Source: Bacillus sp. FSL H8-0547
GTDB lineage: Bacteria; Bacillota; Bacilli; Bacillales; Bacillaceae
Assembly (NCBI GenBank): GCA_038002745.1
Contig: JBBODD010000001.1
Location: 1,302,001 to 1,366,000 of the forward strand
Reading direction: 5' to 3'
DNA: 64,000 nucleotides
Below are positions 34,699-43,941 of this stretch, piece by piece. A program made the translations under genes and the position numbers. Below the pieces are notes generated by a model that worked only from the letters and a program-made list of their open reading frames with translations, did not search any database and was not told where the DNA came from. Position 1 is the stretch's first letter, and every line of letters begins with the position of its first letter.

Positions 34699-34785
34699 CT
34701 ATCCGTTCTCTCCAATAGGCTTTTAGTTTTGATGTTAGGTTTCAGTTTAGCTGAGTTTTTGGGGATTATCAATTTTTGCAAAAAT

Positions 34786-34817
34786 AAAAAACCCTTTCCT
34801 GATTGGAAGAAGGGTTA
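34786..34817 (-). terminator. intrinsic terminator after the SinR-like gene
   Basis: On the minus strand AACCCTT ... AAAGGGTT followed by TTTTATTTTT. It would end the exopolysaccharide/SinR-like transcription unit. Confidence 0.8.
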
Positions 34818-34835
34818 TAAGGCAGAGAAAAATGA

Positions 34836-35159
34836 TTACTTTGAGATGTTTTCTTCTTCTAACCGGTTAAGAATAAAATGTTCAAACTGTTTTTTTGTCA
34901 AACCTCTATTAATAGCTGTTTGGAGCAAATTAATCCATTCAGAGTCGATCCTATGAACATTTCCGTTCGGGATGACTATTTTTTCAAGCGGAACCCCCAG
35001 TCCCTGGGATATCTTCTCCAGGACATTAATGGATGGATTCATCTTAATATTTCTCTCCAAAGAGCTGATATATGATTTTGCCACGCCCGATTTTTCTGCT
35101 AATTCCGATATCGACAGTAATGATTCTTCTCTTAAACTCCTTACTCTATCCCCTATCAA
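34836..35159 (-). CDS. SinR-like XRE family biofilm regulator
   Basis: A 107-residue protein with SinR architecture. Residues about 1-63 are an XRE helix-turn-helix (SISELAEKSGVAKSYISSLE, then NPSINVLEKISQ); residues about 72-100 form a SinI/SinR dimerisation helix pair (DSEWINLLQTAINRGLTKKQ). TTG at 35159 gives an N-terminus MIGDRVRSL that lines up with MIGQRIKQY of SinR and has GAAGGTG upstream. SinR represses exopolysaccharide and matrix genes; SlrR in B. subtilis is encoded beside eps. Here the gene follows the last EPS-cluster gene by 28 nt, so it may be co-transcribed. No SinI gene is visible. Confidence 0.87.
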   Translation of the reverse strand: MIGDRVRSLREESLLSISELAEKSGVAKSYISSLERNIKMNPSINVLEKISQGLGVPLEKIVIPNGNVHRIDSEWINLLQTAINRGLTKKQFEHFILNRLEEENISK

Positions 35160-35187
35160 GTGATACACCTTCTTCTATAAAGATATT

Positions 35188-36249
35188 CTAAGACGTTTTT
35201 GCCATACTTTGAACTGCTCTATTTCTCTCAGATTTGCCGAAGGCCAATTGCCTCAGCTTCTGAGACATAGGTTTTTCAAGTGATTTATGAATGAAGCATG
35301 CCGACAAAACAGTACTGAGAGTGACGATGCACATGGACAGGAAGTATCCTGCAGCTTCGACAATGTGCATTTTTTCATAGATAAATAAATATAGCTGCAA
35401 AAGCGGGCCGTGGGTAATGTAAATAGAATAGGAGGCATCCCCTATAAACGATATGCTTCTGGGAATTTCTCTGGATGTCCTGTCCTTAATGGATATTCCA
35501 AGCATTATAAGCATAGCGGAAATACAATAAAGGAGAGGTGCATGTATCTCAGTATATGAATAAATATAATTCAGCCAATTGGTTAAATAACCTGATAACC
35601 CCAGGTATATCAATAAGGTAGAGTAACCCAGCCGGTACGTAAGCATCATGTAGGCTACCAGACTTCCTGCAACAATTTCAAGCGTACTGAAGCTAAAGAA
35701 GAATGATGAAAAAGAATCTCGGTAAAAGACTTCTAAAACGACGGTAATTAAGGCCCATACAGTTGCAGCCGGTTTGAATATTTTAGGGCTGAACATCAGG
35801 CAGCTGAACATCAGGTAAAAAAACACGACATGACTCAAAGACCATGCTGATGACAAAACAGGCTCCTTCATTGGATAGAGAATGAGCGATTTTAATACAA
35901 CTTCTGCTGAATACTCATTTCCTATTCCTGGAACGAGATTGTACAGAGCGGCCGTTAAAACAGTAAAGATCCAAAGCATAGGAAAGATTCTGATTAATCG
36001 CTTCAGCAAAAACCCTGCTGCTTTGTTCGAATTTCCAATATGCCTGTGATAAAGATAGTAGATCATGAAACCAGTAACAACAAAAAAGAAATCGACACCA
36101 CCCGTTCTTTCCCACCTGCCCATATCAAACCAGTCATATTCATAGCGGCTGTAGAAGAGAAGGTTTATGTGTCCAATAAGAACAAAGAGAATAGCTAATC
36201 CTCTGGATGCTTGCACTAGAGATAATTTCCCTGATTTTTTTCCAGCCAT
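35188..36249 (-). CDS. acyltransferase 3 family membrane protein (OafA/EpsO-like)
   Basis: A 353-residue protein with about 10 membrane segments of the acyltransferase 3 family. RGLAILFVLIGHINL near residue 17 contains the conserved catalytic His, and GVDFFFVVTGFMIYYLYHR follows. Such enzymes O-acetylate or O-succinylate polysaccharides at the membrane, which suits the preceding glycosyltransferase genes. The ATG at 36249 is chosen because the family motif starts soon after it; the ribosome site (GCGGGTG) is weak and longer readings reach 36351. Confidence 0.86.
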   Translation of the reverse strand: MAGKKSGKLSLVQASRGLAILFVLIGHINLLFYSRYEYDWFDMGRWERTGGVDFFFVVTGFMIYYLYHRHIGNSNKAAGFLLKRLIRIFPMLWIFTVLTAALYNLVPGIGNEYSAEVVLKSLILYPMKEPVLSSAWSLSHVVFFYLMFSCLMFSPKIFKPAATVWALITVVLEVFYRDSFSSFFFSFSTLEIVAGSLVAYMMLTYRLGYSTLLIYLGLSGYLTNWLNYIYSYTEIHAPLLYCISAMLIMLGISIKDRTSREIPRSISFIGDASYSIYITHGPLLQLYLFIYEKMHIVEAAGYFLSMCIVTLSTVLSACFIHKSLEKPMSQKLRQLAFGKSERNRAVQSMAKTS

Positions 36250-36293
36250 ATGAACACCCGCTTTGCGTATATAATGTTTCCTTGCCTTAGGGG

Positions 36294-37064
36294 CTAAAAA
36301 GCTTTTCTGTGTTTTTTCAAAGCATTTACAGAGTAATTTATAAAGTACCATGCAGCTGAAAATCTGCCGATTCCCCTAATCTTTCGATAAGTGTTCCAGG
36401 TTTTTAAAGCTGAGTTTAATTTGTTGCTTGAAAGAGAGTTTTCACATCTTCTGTAGTAAGCCAGTTCCTCTCTCAAGCCATAAGCATCAATGCCGTTTGC
36501 AAGGATGGAAAGCCATAGTCCGTAATCTTCTGAACAGTCCCGGTGAAGCTCCATTTGAACCTTGCCCAGAATTTTCTTCTTATTAATCATGACAGTAAGT
36601 GTTCCAATCATTGTGTTTTTAAGCAAGTCCTGATAAGTCGTCTTAAGGGGAACCGTTACTGAAGAGCCTGTCATTTGCCCCTCTTCATTCATCATCCTGT
36701 AATTGGTAAAGGTAAAGGCGAGTTCCCGCTCCTTCATAAATGCAAGCTGTTTCTCAAGCTTATTGGGATGCCATAAGTCATCACTGTCAAGAAAAGCAAG
36801 ATACTCTCCTTTTGCCAGTTTCATAGCTTCATTTCTGGCAGCGGCAGGACCTCCGTTTTCCTTAAGTTTTATCAGACGAATTCTTGTATCCCGCTCCATC
36901 TCTTCTTGTACAATTGCCCTCGTTTCATCAGAGGAGCAATCATCTGCTATCAGCATTTCAAAATTTGAATAGGATTGGGATTTTACCGACTGGATTGTTT
37001 CCCTTATATATTTGGAAGCGTTATAGCTTGGTGTGATAATACTTACTAAAGGCTCACCGGACAT
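36294..37064 (-). CDS. glycosyltransferase family 2 protein
   Basis: A 256-residue GT-A fold enzyme. VSIITPSYNASKYIRETIQS at the start, ADDCSSDETRAI for UDP binding, and LAFLDSDDLWHP with the DxD metal motif near residue 86. It ends with a short basic tail without a clear membrane helix. It should add one sugar to the lipid-linked repeat unit. The ATG at 37064 has GAAGAGG upstream; it starts 34 nt after the sugar-transferase gene. Confidence 0.88.
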   Translation of the reverse strand: MSGEPLVSIITPSYNASKYIRETIQSVKSQSYSNFEMLIADDCSSDETRAIVQEEMERDTRIRLIKLKENGGPAAARNEAMKLAKGEYLAFLDSDDLWHPNKLEKQLAFMKERELAFTFTNYRMMNEEGQMTGSSVTVPLKTTYQDLLKNTMIGTLTVMINKKKILGKVQMELHRDCSEDYGLWLSILANGIDAYGLREELAYYRRCENSLSSNKLNSALKTWNTYRKIRGIGRFSAAWYFINYSVNALKKHRKAF

Positions 37065-37098
37065 TAGATTTCCTCTTCCCCTCTCCACTTGCGGCTGC

Positions 37099-38499
37099 TT
37101 ATTGATTCACTGCCCCGCTCTGTTCAATCGGTTTAACCACTGTTTCATTTTTATTGCTTATGTCCACGCTGACTCCCTGCGCCTGATCTCTCTGGATAAT
37201 CACTCTTATTGTCTGAAGCAAAATTTTCATATCAAGCATAACGGAGTAGTTCCGGACATACATCAGATCGTAGCGCAGTTTGTCCTCCGGCTCTGTGGTA
37301 TAATTCGCCAGAACTTGAGCGAGACCGGTAATGCCGGGTTTAACTCTAAGCCTGTGGTGATAATCTGGAAAATCCAACTCAAACTTCTTTATAAAAAACT
37401 CCCTTTCCGGTCTGGGCCCTATTAAACTCATATCTCCTTTAAGTACATTAAATAACTGCGGAAGTTCATCCAGACGAGTGGCTCTGATTATGTTTCCAAG
37501 GTAAGTAATCCGGGGATCCCTTTCGCTCGCCAGCACAGGTCCTGTATGCACTTCAGCATCCTGCACCATACTTCTGAATTTATAAAGCATATAGGGCTTT
37601 CCGCAAAGGCCGATCCGCTCTTGTTTAAAAACGGCAGCTCCTTTTGAAGTAAGCGGAATAAGCAGATAAAGGACTGACATGATCGGCCCTGCTGCTGCGA
37701 TTAATAATAATGAAACTGTGATGTCAGTCATTCTTTTTATGGCTGTTTGCGTGCGGCTGAGCTGCGGCGGGTTAATGGAAAATACCATTAGGTCATCGAT
37801 TTGTTCTGTTCTGGAGTTTGCTATTAAGAGTTCAAACAAGTCTGGAACAATCATCACTTCTTTATTTTTTTTCATTGATAAACCTATTATGATTGCTGCA
37901 TCCTGTTTGCTTACCTCAGGCCCAATCAGCACCACATCTGCACTTTCCATCTTCTCTTCATACTTCTCTTTTTCTCCTGCAGAAAGAAAGTCACTCATAA
38001 TCAGCCAGTCGGTTCGCTGCTTCATAAACTTTTGAGCCATTCCTGAACTGATTTCAGCTGTTTTACCAATGACAAGGACCTTCTTGCCTGAGTGCGTATT
38101 CCTAAGATAGCTCCACATCACAAGTTTGCTGCAGCATAATACTGCCACTTGACTTAAGAAAGCAATTATAAGAAAGAGCGCTGTAAGCGGAGTCCCTGTA
38201 ATTGCGTTCATTGAAACCACCAGCACATTAAGTGTGAGTGAAGATAGAAAGATGCTGTACATCAAGTTTCTTGCAGAATGCCTTTTCCAATCTATGTGGA
38301 GATCAAAGGCCTGAAAACTGATAATAGAGGCCGCTGCCAAAAAGAGGAGAAATACTGCATCTATTTCTATCGCTGTTTCTATTGATAATCCATTTTGCAG
38401 AAGATGATAAGACAATTCATATGACCCATAGACAACAAACACATCCACTATCATAAGCAAGATCCAAAAACTGCTTCGGTCAGATCGTCGCATAAACAT
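37099..38499 (-). CDS. polyprenyl-phosphate sugar-1-phosphate transferase (initiating, WcaJ/EpsL-like)
   Basis: A 466-residue protein. Four or five N-terminal membrane segments, a CoA-binding-like domain (about 125-245) and a C-terminal bacterial sugar transferase domain with FKQERIGLCGKPYMLYKFRS, RATRLDELPQLFNVLKGDMS and the conserved GPRPE. It transfers the first sugar phosphate to undecaprenyl phosphate, starting repeat-unit assembly. A palindromic SinR-like site lies 60 nt upstream (38560-38575), and the 95-nt gap before it suggests a separate promoter. GAGAGGAGTATGTAAAT precedes the ATG. Confidence 0.9.
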   Translation of the reverse strand: MFMRRSDRSSFWILLMIVDVFVVYGSYELSYHLLQNGLSIETAIEIDAVFLLFLAAASIISFQAFDLHIDWKRHSARNLMYSIFLSSLTLNVLVVSMNAITGTPLTALFLIIAFLSQVAVLCCSKLVMWSYLRNTHSGKKVLVIGKTAEISSGMAQKFMKQRTDWLIMSDFLSAGEKEKYEEKMESADVVLIGPEVSKQDAAIIIGLSMKKNKEVMIVPDLFELLIANSRTEQIDDLMVFSINPPQLSRTQTAIKRMTDITVSLLLIAAAGPIMSVLYLLIPLTSKGAAVFKQERIGLCGKPYMLYKFRSMVQDAEVHTGPVLASERDPRITYLGNIIRATRLDELPQLFNVLKGDMSLIGPRPEREFFIKKFELDFPDYHHRLRVKPGITGLAQVLANYTTEPEDKLRYDLMYVRNYSVMLDMKILLQTIRVIIQRDQAQGVSVDISNKNETVVKPIEQSGAVNQ

Positions 38500-38559
38500 A
38501 TTTACATACTCCTCTCTTCATTGAATTATCCAAAATCCAGATTGTAAAAAACCCCATTA

Positions 38560-38575
38560 ATTCTTAATAAAGAAC
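38560..38575. promoter_or_regulatory. palindromic candidate SinR site, copy 2
   Basis: ATTCTTAATAAAGAAC differs by one base from the site at 46375-46390. AAAGAAC is the complement of GTTCTTT, the SinR operator heptamer GTTCTYT, and ATTCTT makes an inverted half. It lies just upstream of the sugar transferase gene. Confidence 0.5.
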
Positions 38576-38594
38576 AAAACAGCAGTGTTTTTCC

Positions 38595-40151
38595 TCAGAT
38601 TGAAGATTTCTGTGAACCTGCAGGATAAAACCTGTAAAGCTTTTTTAAAAAATGAAAAAAACTGTAATCAAACCTTTTTCCATCTATAAGCGTCCATTCA
38701 GCATTTACAGCGGAAAGAGTATGGACGCCATCCTTATATAAATCATTCTTTCTCGGATCGACACTCGATATCGTTTCTTCTTCAAAATGACTTTCCGAAA
38801 GTTTTGTGATCTTATTTAGAACAATTCTTCCACCGTAGGTCTGAGAACAATCTTGTGCGGGTCTGTACAGGATTCCTTCACTCACAAAGGGTGTACCAGC
38901 AGGACGGGCAGACCGGATATCGATTTTGACAGGATTTTGTCTATGAGGTTCCCATTTTCCGAAAAGATCGTCGGAGTAATAGATATGCAGCTCACTATTA
39001 TGGCTTTGTGTTTTTTCATCTCCTCTAGTGCAGAAGAGCCACCACTTATTCTCATATCTAATGACCGTTGAATCAACCGCGGAAAAATCATTCATAATGA
39101 CAGATTCCATATTCCACCTGTTTGTCTTGCTATCAAAGCTGTAAATCATCGTTTTTTTCTCTTCAGAGGTTTCTGGAATACAAAGGAGACGGCCATTGTC
39201 ATTTAATAAATATGGGTAGGACATATGAGAGGGCAGTTTTAGAATAGAGGAATTAACTTTAACTTTAGGTTCAGACACATCCTCTATATTCATTTCAGAA
39301 ATATACCCTTTTACCTCCCTGTAATCGAGTTCTTCCATCAGCACGTGAATACTTCCATTTATTTCAATGCCGAAAGGATCTGCATAATAGACATTTCGGT
39401 GTTTTCCGAGCCATCTAATGGAAAATTCGTCTTCGTCCAATAGTTTTTCAATCGGTAAATTAATGAGGCCGACATTCCAATATTCGTAGCAGAATAATTG
39501 ATTAAATAACCTGTCAATTTTGTTTTTGAACAGTCGTCTATTCAGCTTTATCCAGTCAAATAGATCCGGTACTTTATAATTAGCGGAATAATCTGCTGCT
39601 TTTTCTGACATATCTTCCACAGGCACCGCTTTGATGATAATAGACGGCCAAGTATAGATAGATGACAGAATCTGATCTCTATTTTTGAACAGTGAATTTT
39701 TTTGAGTCGGGAAGAAGCCCTGCTTCAAAATGCTTATAGTATCCGGTTTAGATGCCATTACCAGCCTCACAGTAGTTACTGGCTGATTATTGGTGACTTC
39801 CCAGAACCCGATATGCTGATTTAACAGTGCATCACCTATTAGAAAAGTCCAAACCCCGTACTTGCATGTATTTTCAAAAGAATGGAGATGTGTTCCATCA
39901 AAATCCAGAATAAAATCGAGGTTCATTGCCTGGATTTTATCCGTACAATCGATATTCTGAACAGGCACTTCTCTGTATGTGTCTCGAATATCCGCTGAAT
40001 TTTTTCCGGTATCATGGGTCTTATGGGGAATGATTATGAGTTTAAGCTCAGCTTTGTTCTTTATAAGTTCGTTAATGCAATCGATCTTCCACTTTTCCAC
40101 CTGCGGACTGGCAGTTACTACTGCAAATGCTTTGCTGTTGATCTCACCCAT
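38595..40151 (-). CDS. GINT1-N-like glycan biosynthesis protein (formyltransferase-like N-terminus plus propeller)
   Basis: A 518-residue soluble protein. Residues 1-~190 resemble a formyltransferase-fold segment (AFAVVTASPQVEKWKIDCIN, LDFILDFDGTHLH, YGVWTFLIGD). From about 230 the sequence looks like a five-bladed beta-propeller: NVYYADPFGIEINGSIHVLM, NKWWLFCTRG, and RPAGTPFVSEGILYRPAQDC. This combination matches what databases call the glucosamine inositolphosphorylceramide transferase 1 N-terminal domain, frequent in bacterial polysaccharide loci. Its role is unproven; sugar modification or transfer is an inference from context. Start supported by AGGAGTGAGAAG. Confidence 0.75.
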   Translation of the reverse strand: MGEINSKAFAVVTASPQVEKWKIDCINELIKNKAELKLIIIPHKTHDTGKNSADIRDTYREVPVQNIDCTDKIQAMNLDFILDFDGTHLHSFENTCKYGVWTFLIGDALLNQHIGFWEVTNNQPVTTVRLVMASKPDTISILKQGFFPTQKNSLFKNRDQILSSIYTWPSIIIKAVPVEDMSEKAADYSANYKVPDLFDWIKLNRRLFKNKIDRLFNQLFCYEYWNVGLINLPIEKLLDEDEFSIRWLGKHRNVYYADPFGIEINGSIHVLMEELDYREVKGYISEMNIEDVSEPKVKVNSSILKLPSHMSYPYLLNDNGRLLCIPETSEEKKTMIYSFDSKTNRWNMESVIMNDFSAVDSTVIRYENKWWLFCTRGDEKTQSHNSELHIYYSDDLFGKWEPHRQNPVKIDIRSARPAGTPFVSEGILYRPAQDCSQTYGGRIVLNKITKLSESHFEEETISSVDPRKNDLYKDGVHTLSAVNAEWTLIDGKRFDYSFFHFLKKLYRFYPAGSQKSSI

Positions 40152-40173
40152 CTTCTCACTCCTAACAGGTCTT

Positions 40174-41229
40174 TCAGTAAGCCTGCTTTAAATATTCATT
40201 TACAGTATTGCTGACCATGCTGTCTAAGGAAAATTCTGTTTCCGATTTTTCTCGTGCACAATTGCTGATTTTCAGCTGCAATTCCCGGTTATAAGAGAGA
40301 TTTATAACTTTTGAGCTGAACTCCTCTTCAGAATGATTTTCTATGAGAAAACCTGTTATCTGATCAGAAATAGCTTCTGATATTCCTCCCCTGTTTATAG
40401 AGATAACCGGAGTTCCAACCGCCATTGCCTCCAGTATCACCATAGGAAATACCTCTCGTTCAGATGTTAAAAGCAGAACATCCATCTCTCTTATAAATTC
40501 CTGAGGTCTTCCGGTTGCACCTGTCATTATCACTTTCCCCTGAAGATTCAATGACGAAATTTTCCTTTTAATGTTGTCGAATTCAGGGCCATCCCCCGCA
40601 ATATAAAACGATAAATCCTCCGCATGCTCAAGACTCTTAGCTATGTTAAGGAACAAATCATGATTTTTTTCCGCTGACAGCCTTGCGAGTATGCCTATTT
40701 TTTTTTGGCCTTTATGTTCTTTTCTTGAAAATGTAAACTCATCCAAGTTCACTCCATTATAAATGGTTGTTACCTTGCCTGATTTAACCCCCAGATCAAC
40801 TAGATTCTTCTTTTCAAAGTTACTGACCGCAATAATTTTTTCAACAAAATGATTCATTAACGCGGTAAAAAGCGCAGGAGCTCTTCTCTCAAGGAACGTT
40901 ACGTTATGTTTCGTATAAATCAGCTTTATCCTTTTGGAGATCAATGCTTTGCAGCACACTCCATACATCACCATTCTCAAACTATTAGCATGAATAATAT
41001 CAATATCATTTTTTTTAATCTGCCTGCACAGCACTTTTAAGTTATGAAAGTGAGAATCTCTTTTCATTTCAATAAAATGCTCTTTATTTTTTATTTTCGG
41101 AAAAAGCTCTCCACCGGCAGCGGCAGTGTAAACAGTCATTTCAGGGTGACTGATTTTATTTTCAAGACTGCAAAAATAGTTCTCGGCTCCGCCTGTTATA
41201 AGCTTATCCGTCATAATGAGGATATTCAT
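40174..41229 (-). CDS. glycosyltransferase family 4 protein
   Basis: A 351-residue GT-B fold enzyme. N-terminal LIMTDKLITGGAENYF, a central IYNGVNLDEF and the C-terminal nucleotide-sugar site LLTSEREVFPMVILEAMAVG with the E-x7-E pair. It should extend the lipid-linked oligosaccharide. It overlaps the polymerase gene by 4 nt. AGGAGGGATTTAGCCGG precedes the ATG. Confidence 0.9.
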   Translation of the reverse strand: MNILIMTDKLITGGAENYFCSLENKISHPEMTVYTAAAGGELFPKIKNKEHFIEMKRDSHFHNLKVLCRQIKKNDIDIIHANSLRMVMYGVCCKALISKRIKLIYTKHNVTFLERRAPALFTALMNHFVEKIIAVSNFEKKNLVDLGVKSGKVTTIYNGVNLDEFTFSRKEHKGQKKIGILARLSAEKNHDLFLNIAKSLEHAEDLSFYIAGDGPEFDNIKRKISSLNLQGKVIMTGATGRPQEFIREMDVLLLTSEREVFPMVILEAMAVGTPVISINRGGISEAISDQITGFLIENHSEEEFSSKVINLSYNRELQLKISNCAREKSETEFSLDSMVSNTVNEYLKQAY

Positions 41230-42455
41230 CCGGCTAAATCCCTCCTTTTAAAAGACGTCCCTGAGTCAGAATGTTTTTCCTGCTGCAAATAAACAGATAA
41301 AATCGCAAGATACATGAAAAAGATATCGTTAATAATGACAGACAATGAAACCATCTGAATTAAAAACCCAATAAATACAAGAAACAAATACGGCTTGTTT
41401 TTATAAATCTTGTTTTCAACTAATTGATACAGAACCAGTAAGATAAAAAGAAGATAACAAGAGAAGCCTATGATTCCTGATTCTGATAATATATCCAAAA
41501 ACGTATTATGCACTGTCAGGCTGTCCTGGTATTCAAATGAATTGTAGTCGGAGAAATTAAAAGCTCCGAGGCCAAAGATCACATGTGAAGAAAAATAATC
41601 CCAGGCACGGCCCCATAACTCAAACCTTCCGCTTCCGCCGTCATTCGAAAAGTCATTGATGCGCGAATCAAGAATTCCATAAATATCAAACTTCAATTGC
41701 ACAACTGCGACATAAGCGATCACAGATATTGAAGCCGCAAGACCTGCAAGAATTTTCAATTGTCTAAGGGGATTATTCAGCATGACGTATAAACTGAAAA
41801 GAATGATAAGTGCCAGTAAACCGCCCCTTGAGAAAGTAAGGAGATTGGATATGAGACACAGCAGCAAACCGATTCTATTTTTCAGTGAGTTTGCATTGCA
41901 GAGAAAATAAGTAAAAAAGATAGTATTGTAGAAAACGAAAAAGTTAGGGTCTTCCAGCAAACCGATCAGCCTTGGATAATTTCTGTCAACCATCACTCCC
42001 AAGTGAGTAACCCGTTCTCCTTCTCCAGCCAAGGATAATGTTTTAAGTCCCGCTATGTACATCACAAGACTTGCAGCGTTAAATATAATCCCGGCAGTTC
42101 CAATTGACTTTTCGATAATATGATCGTTCGACTTATTCAGGATTGTTTTGAAGATAAAATAACACGCAAGATAAAGTGAAATTCCCATTATAATTCGCAA
42201 ACTTGATGCGGGATAAAGTGAAAATGCCCCCGAAAAACTGTACGCCAGATAAAACAGGAGCAATCCAATTTCAAAAAGCTGCATTTTTTCAAAATAAATT
42301 TGGGAGATGTGTATAACCGAAAATATAATAAGGAAAACCATGTAGGGCTTTAAGGCAAAGCCAAGATCAATACTGAATTTGCTCAAGGTAATTAATATAA
42401 TGACGGCAAGCACCGATTTCTTTGCCGCATACCCGGATTTCAGATTATACTCCAT
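41226..42455 (-). CDS. O-antigen ligase/polymerase family protein (Wzy-like)
   Basis: A 409-residue protein with about 11-12 membrane segments and the family loop LGAFNFSDYNSFEY ... SLTVHNTFLDILSESGIIG, where HNTFL is the most conserved part of the Wzy_C/O-antigen ligase domain. In a Gram-positive EPS cluster it is expected to polymerise repeat units on the outer face of the membrane. AAGGAGGCAGACC precedes the ATG; it overlaps the flippase gene by 11 nt and the GT4 gene by 4 nt. Confidence 0.86.
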   Translation of the reverse strand: MEYNLKSGYAAKKSVLAVIILITLSKFSIDLGFALKPYMVFLIIFSVIHISQIYFEKMQLFEIGLLLFYLAYSFSGAFSLYPASSLRIIMGISLYLACYFIFKTILNKSNDHIIEKSIGTAGIIFNAASLVMYIAGLKTLSLAGEGERVTHLGVMVDRNYPRLIGLLEDPNFFVFYNTIFFTYFLCNANSLKNRIGLLLCLISNLLTFSRGGLLALIILFSLYVMLNNPLRQLKILAGLAASISVIAYVAVVQLKFDIYGILDSRINDFSNDGGSGRFELWGRAWDYFSSHVIFGLGAFNFSDYNSFEYQDSLTVHNTFLDILSESGIIGFSCYLLFILLVLYQLVENKIYKNKPYLFLVFIGFLIQMVSLSVIINDIFFMYLAILSVYLQQEKHSDSGTSFKRRDLAG

Positions 42456-43914
42456 GGTCTGCCTCCTTGCTGGCAGAGACCTTCAATACTTTTCCAACAA
42501 CAAGAATCTTTATGCCATTGTAGATGTCCTTATCCACCAATACAATTGCAGATAAGATGATATAACTCAAAAGTACACTTACCAAAGGAAATGAACCCAA
42601 TAAAGCTGAAGGGATAAACATACTTACTGCAATAACTGTCAGATATGGACCAATTGCTTTCACAGCAAAATGAAGACGGCCTGGAATCATCAGCCAAAAA
42701 CCCATCAGTATTAAGAATTCAATGGCTAAGCCAGCATAAGCAGCGCCTATTACCCCGTTTGAAAGACTAAAATAAAAATAGAGAACCCCGCCTGTCAATA
42801 ACGAGATCAGCTGCACTAAAGTACGGCGAGTCTGCATACCTTGGGTAGTTAGACTGTCTGCAAGTGAAATGCTGACAGATTGAAGAATAAGCATTAATGT
42901 TAAAATTTTCAAAGGGGCCGCTGCTGTTATCCATTTTTCTCCAAAAAGAATTGTTACAATGTCACTTGACATGTGGTAAAAAGGAATGGCAATCGCAGCG
43001 CCGAGAAGGACCGTAATCTTAATTTGCGTTGTAGAAAGTTCTCTGTGCTTTGCATAATCCCCACTGTTAAAACTTCTGAATAATACAGGACAAAAAGCGC
43101 CTGCTATGATATATGGAAGCTGCTGCAAAGCTTGGGGAATTCTATAGGCGATTGCAAACATACCTACTTCTGCCAAAGTGACTGTCTTTTCTAATACAAG
43201 CGTTCCCAGATGAGGGAAAATGACAAACAGTAATCCACCTATGGTAAAGGATCCAATACCATTAAGAATTTCTTTATGAAAGGGTTTATTTAAAGAGATC
43301 TGAACATTTCGGCTGACAAGAACTACTCCAATTAACCCAGCTATAAAGTAAGACAAGCCATACAAAAAACAGATTTGATACGGAGTCAGTGACACCATCA
43401 TTCCTATAAAAACGGTAAAAATGAGCATAAACGAAGAAATGATTCTAATTGCACCGTAAAATTGCATCCTCTCAGTCAGCTGAAAATAAGTGGTTCCAAT
43501 ACTTTGCATCGCAATCCCCGTCACCATTGGAATAATCAGACAATATGCAGTTGTAATCAACTCCGGGTTAGATGCATAGAAAGAATGAATGAAGATGAAA
43601 CCTATTATAAAGGTAATTCCCATTAATACTGCCCTCAATTTAATGTACGAGGACATAAGGGAGGAAACCTCTGTTTCTCGCTTCGTTCCCTCTCTCAGGA
43701 CAATTTCGCTCAAACCTGCATCTGTGAAATACCCCATAATCATCGCAAACGCTAATGCTACACTGAAAATCCCGTAGTTATGAGATTGAAGATAGGATGC
43801 AAGCACGATTAACGCTGCAGCATTTAGGCCGCTCGATAAAGCAGTGCTGTAAAATAAATGCACAACATTCTTAGCTATCGAATTTCTTTTTTTATTCTTC
43901 AAGAGGAAGCCCAC
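42445..43914 (-). CDS. polysaccharide flippase (Wzx/MOP superfamily)
   Basis: A 489-residue protein with 12-14 membrane segments of the polysaccharide_synt/MATE-like type (QSHNYGIFSVALAFAMIMGY, GLSEIVLREGTKRE). It flips undecaprenyl-linked repeat units across the membrane. The GTG at 43914 is uncertain; a TTG a few codons later is also possible, and the ribosome site is weak either way. It starts 27 nt after the CpsD-like gene. Confidence 0.87.
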   Translation of the reverse strand: MGFLLKNKKRNSIAKNVVHLFYSTALSSGLNAAALIVLASYLQSHNYGIFSVALAFAMIMGYFTDAGLSEIVLREGTKRETEVSSLMSSYIKLRAVLMGITFIIGFIFIHSFYASNPELITTAYCLIIPMVTGIAMQSIGTTYFQLTERMQFYGAIRIISSFMLIFTVFIGMMVSLTPYQICFLYGLSYFIAGLIGVVLVSRNVQISLNKPFHKEILNGIGSFTIGGLLFVIFPHLGTLVLEKTVTLAEVGMFAIAYRIPQALQQLPYIIAGAFCPVLFRSFNSGDYAKHRELSTTQIKITVLLGAAIAIPFYHMSSDIVTILFGEKWITAAAPLKILTLMLILQSVSISLADSLTTQGMQTRRTLVQLISLLTGGVLYFYFSLSNGVIGAAYAGLAIEFLILMGFWLMIPGRLHFAVKAIGPYLTVIAVSMFIPSALLGSFPLVSVLLSYIILSAIVLVDKDIYNGIKILVVGKVLKVSASKEADHGV

Positions 43915-43941
43915 CCAACTTAGAGAAAAACTTTTAGCCTG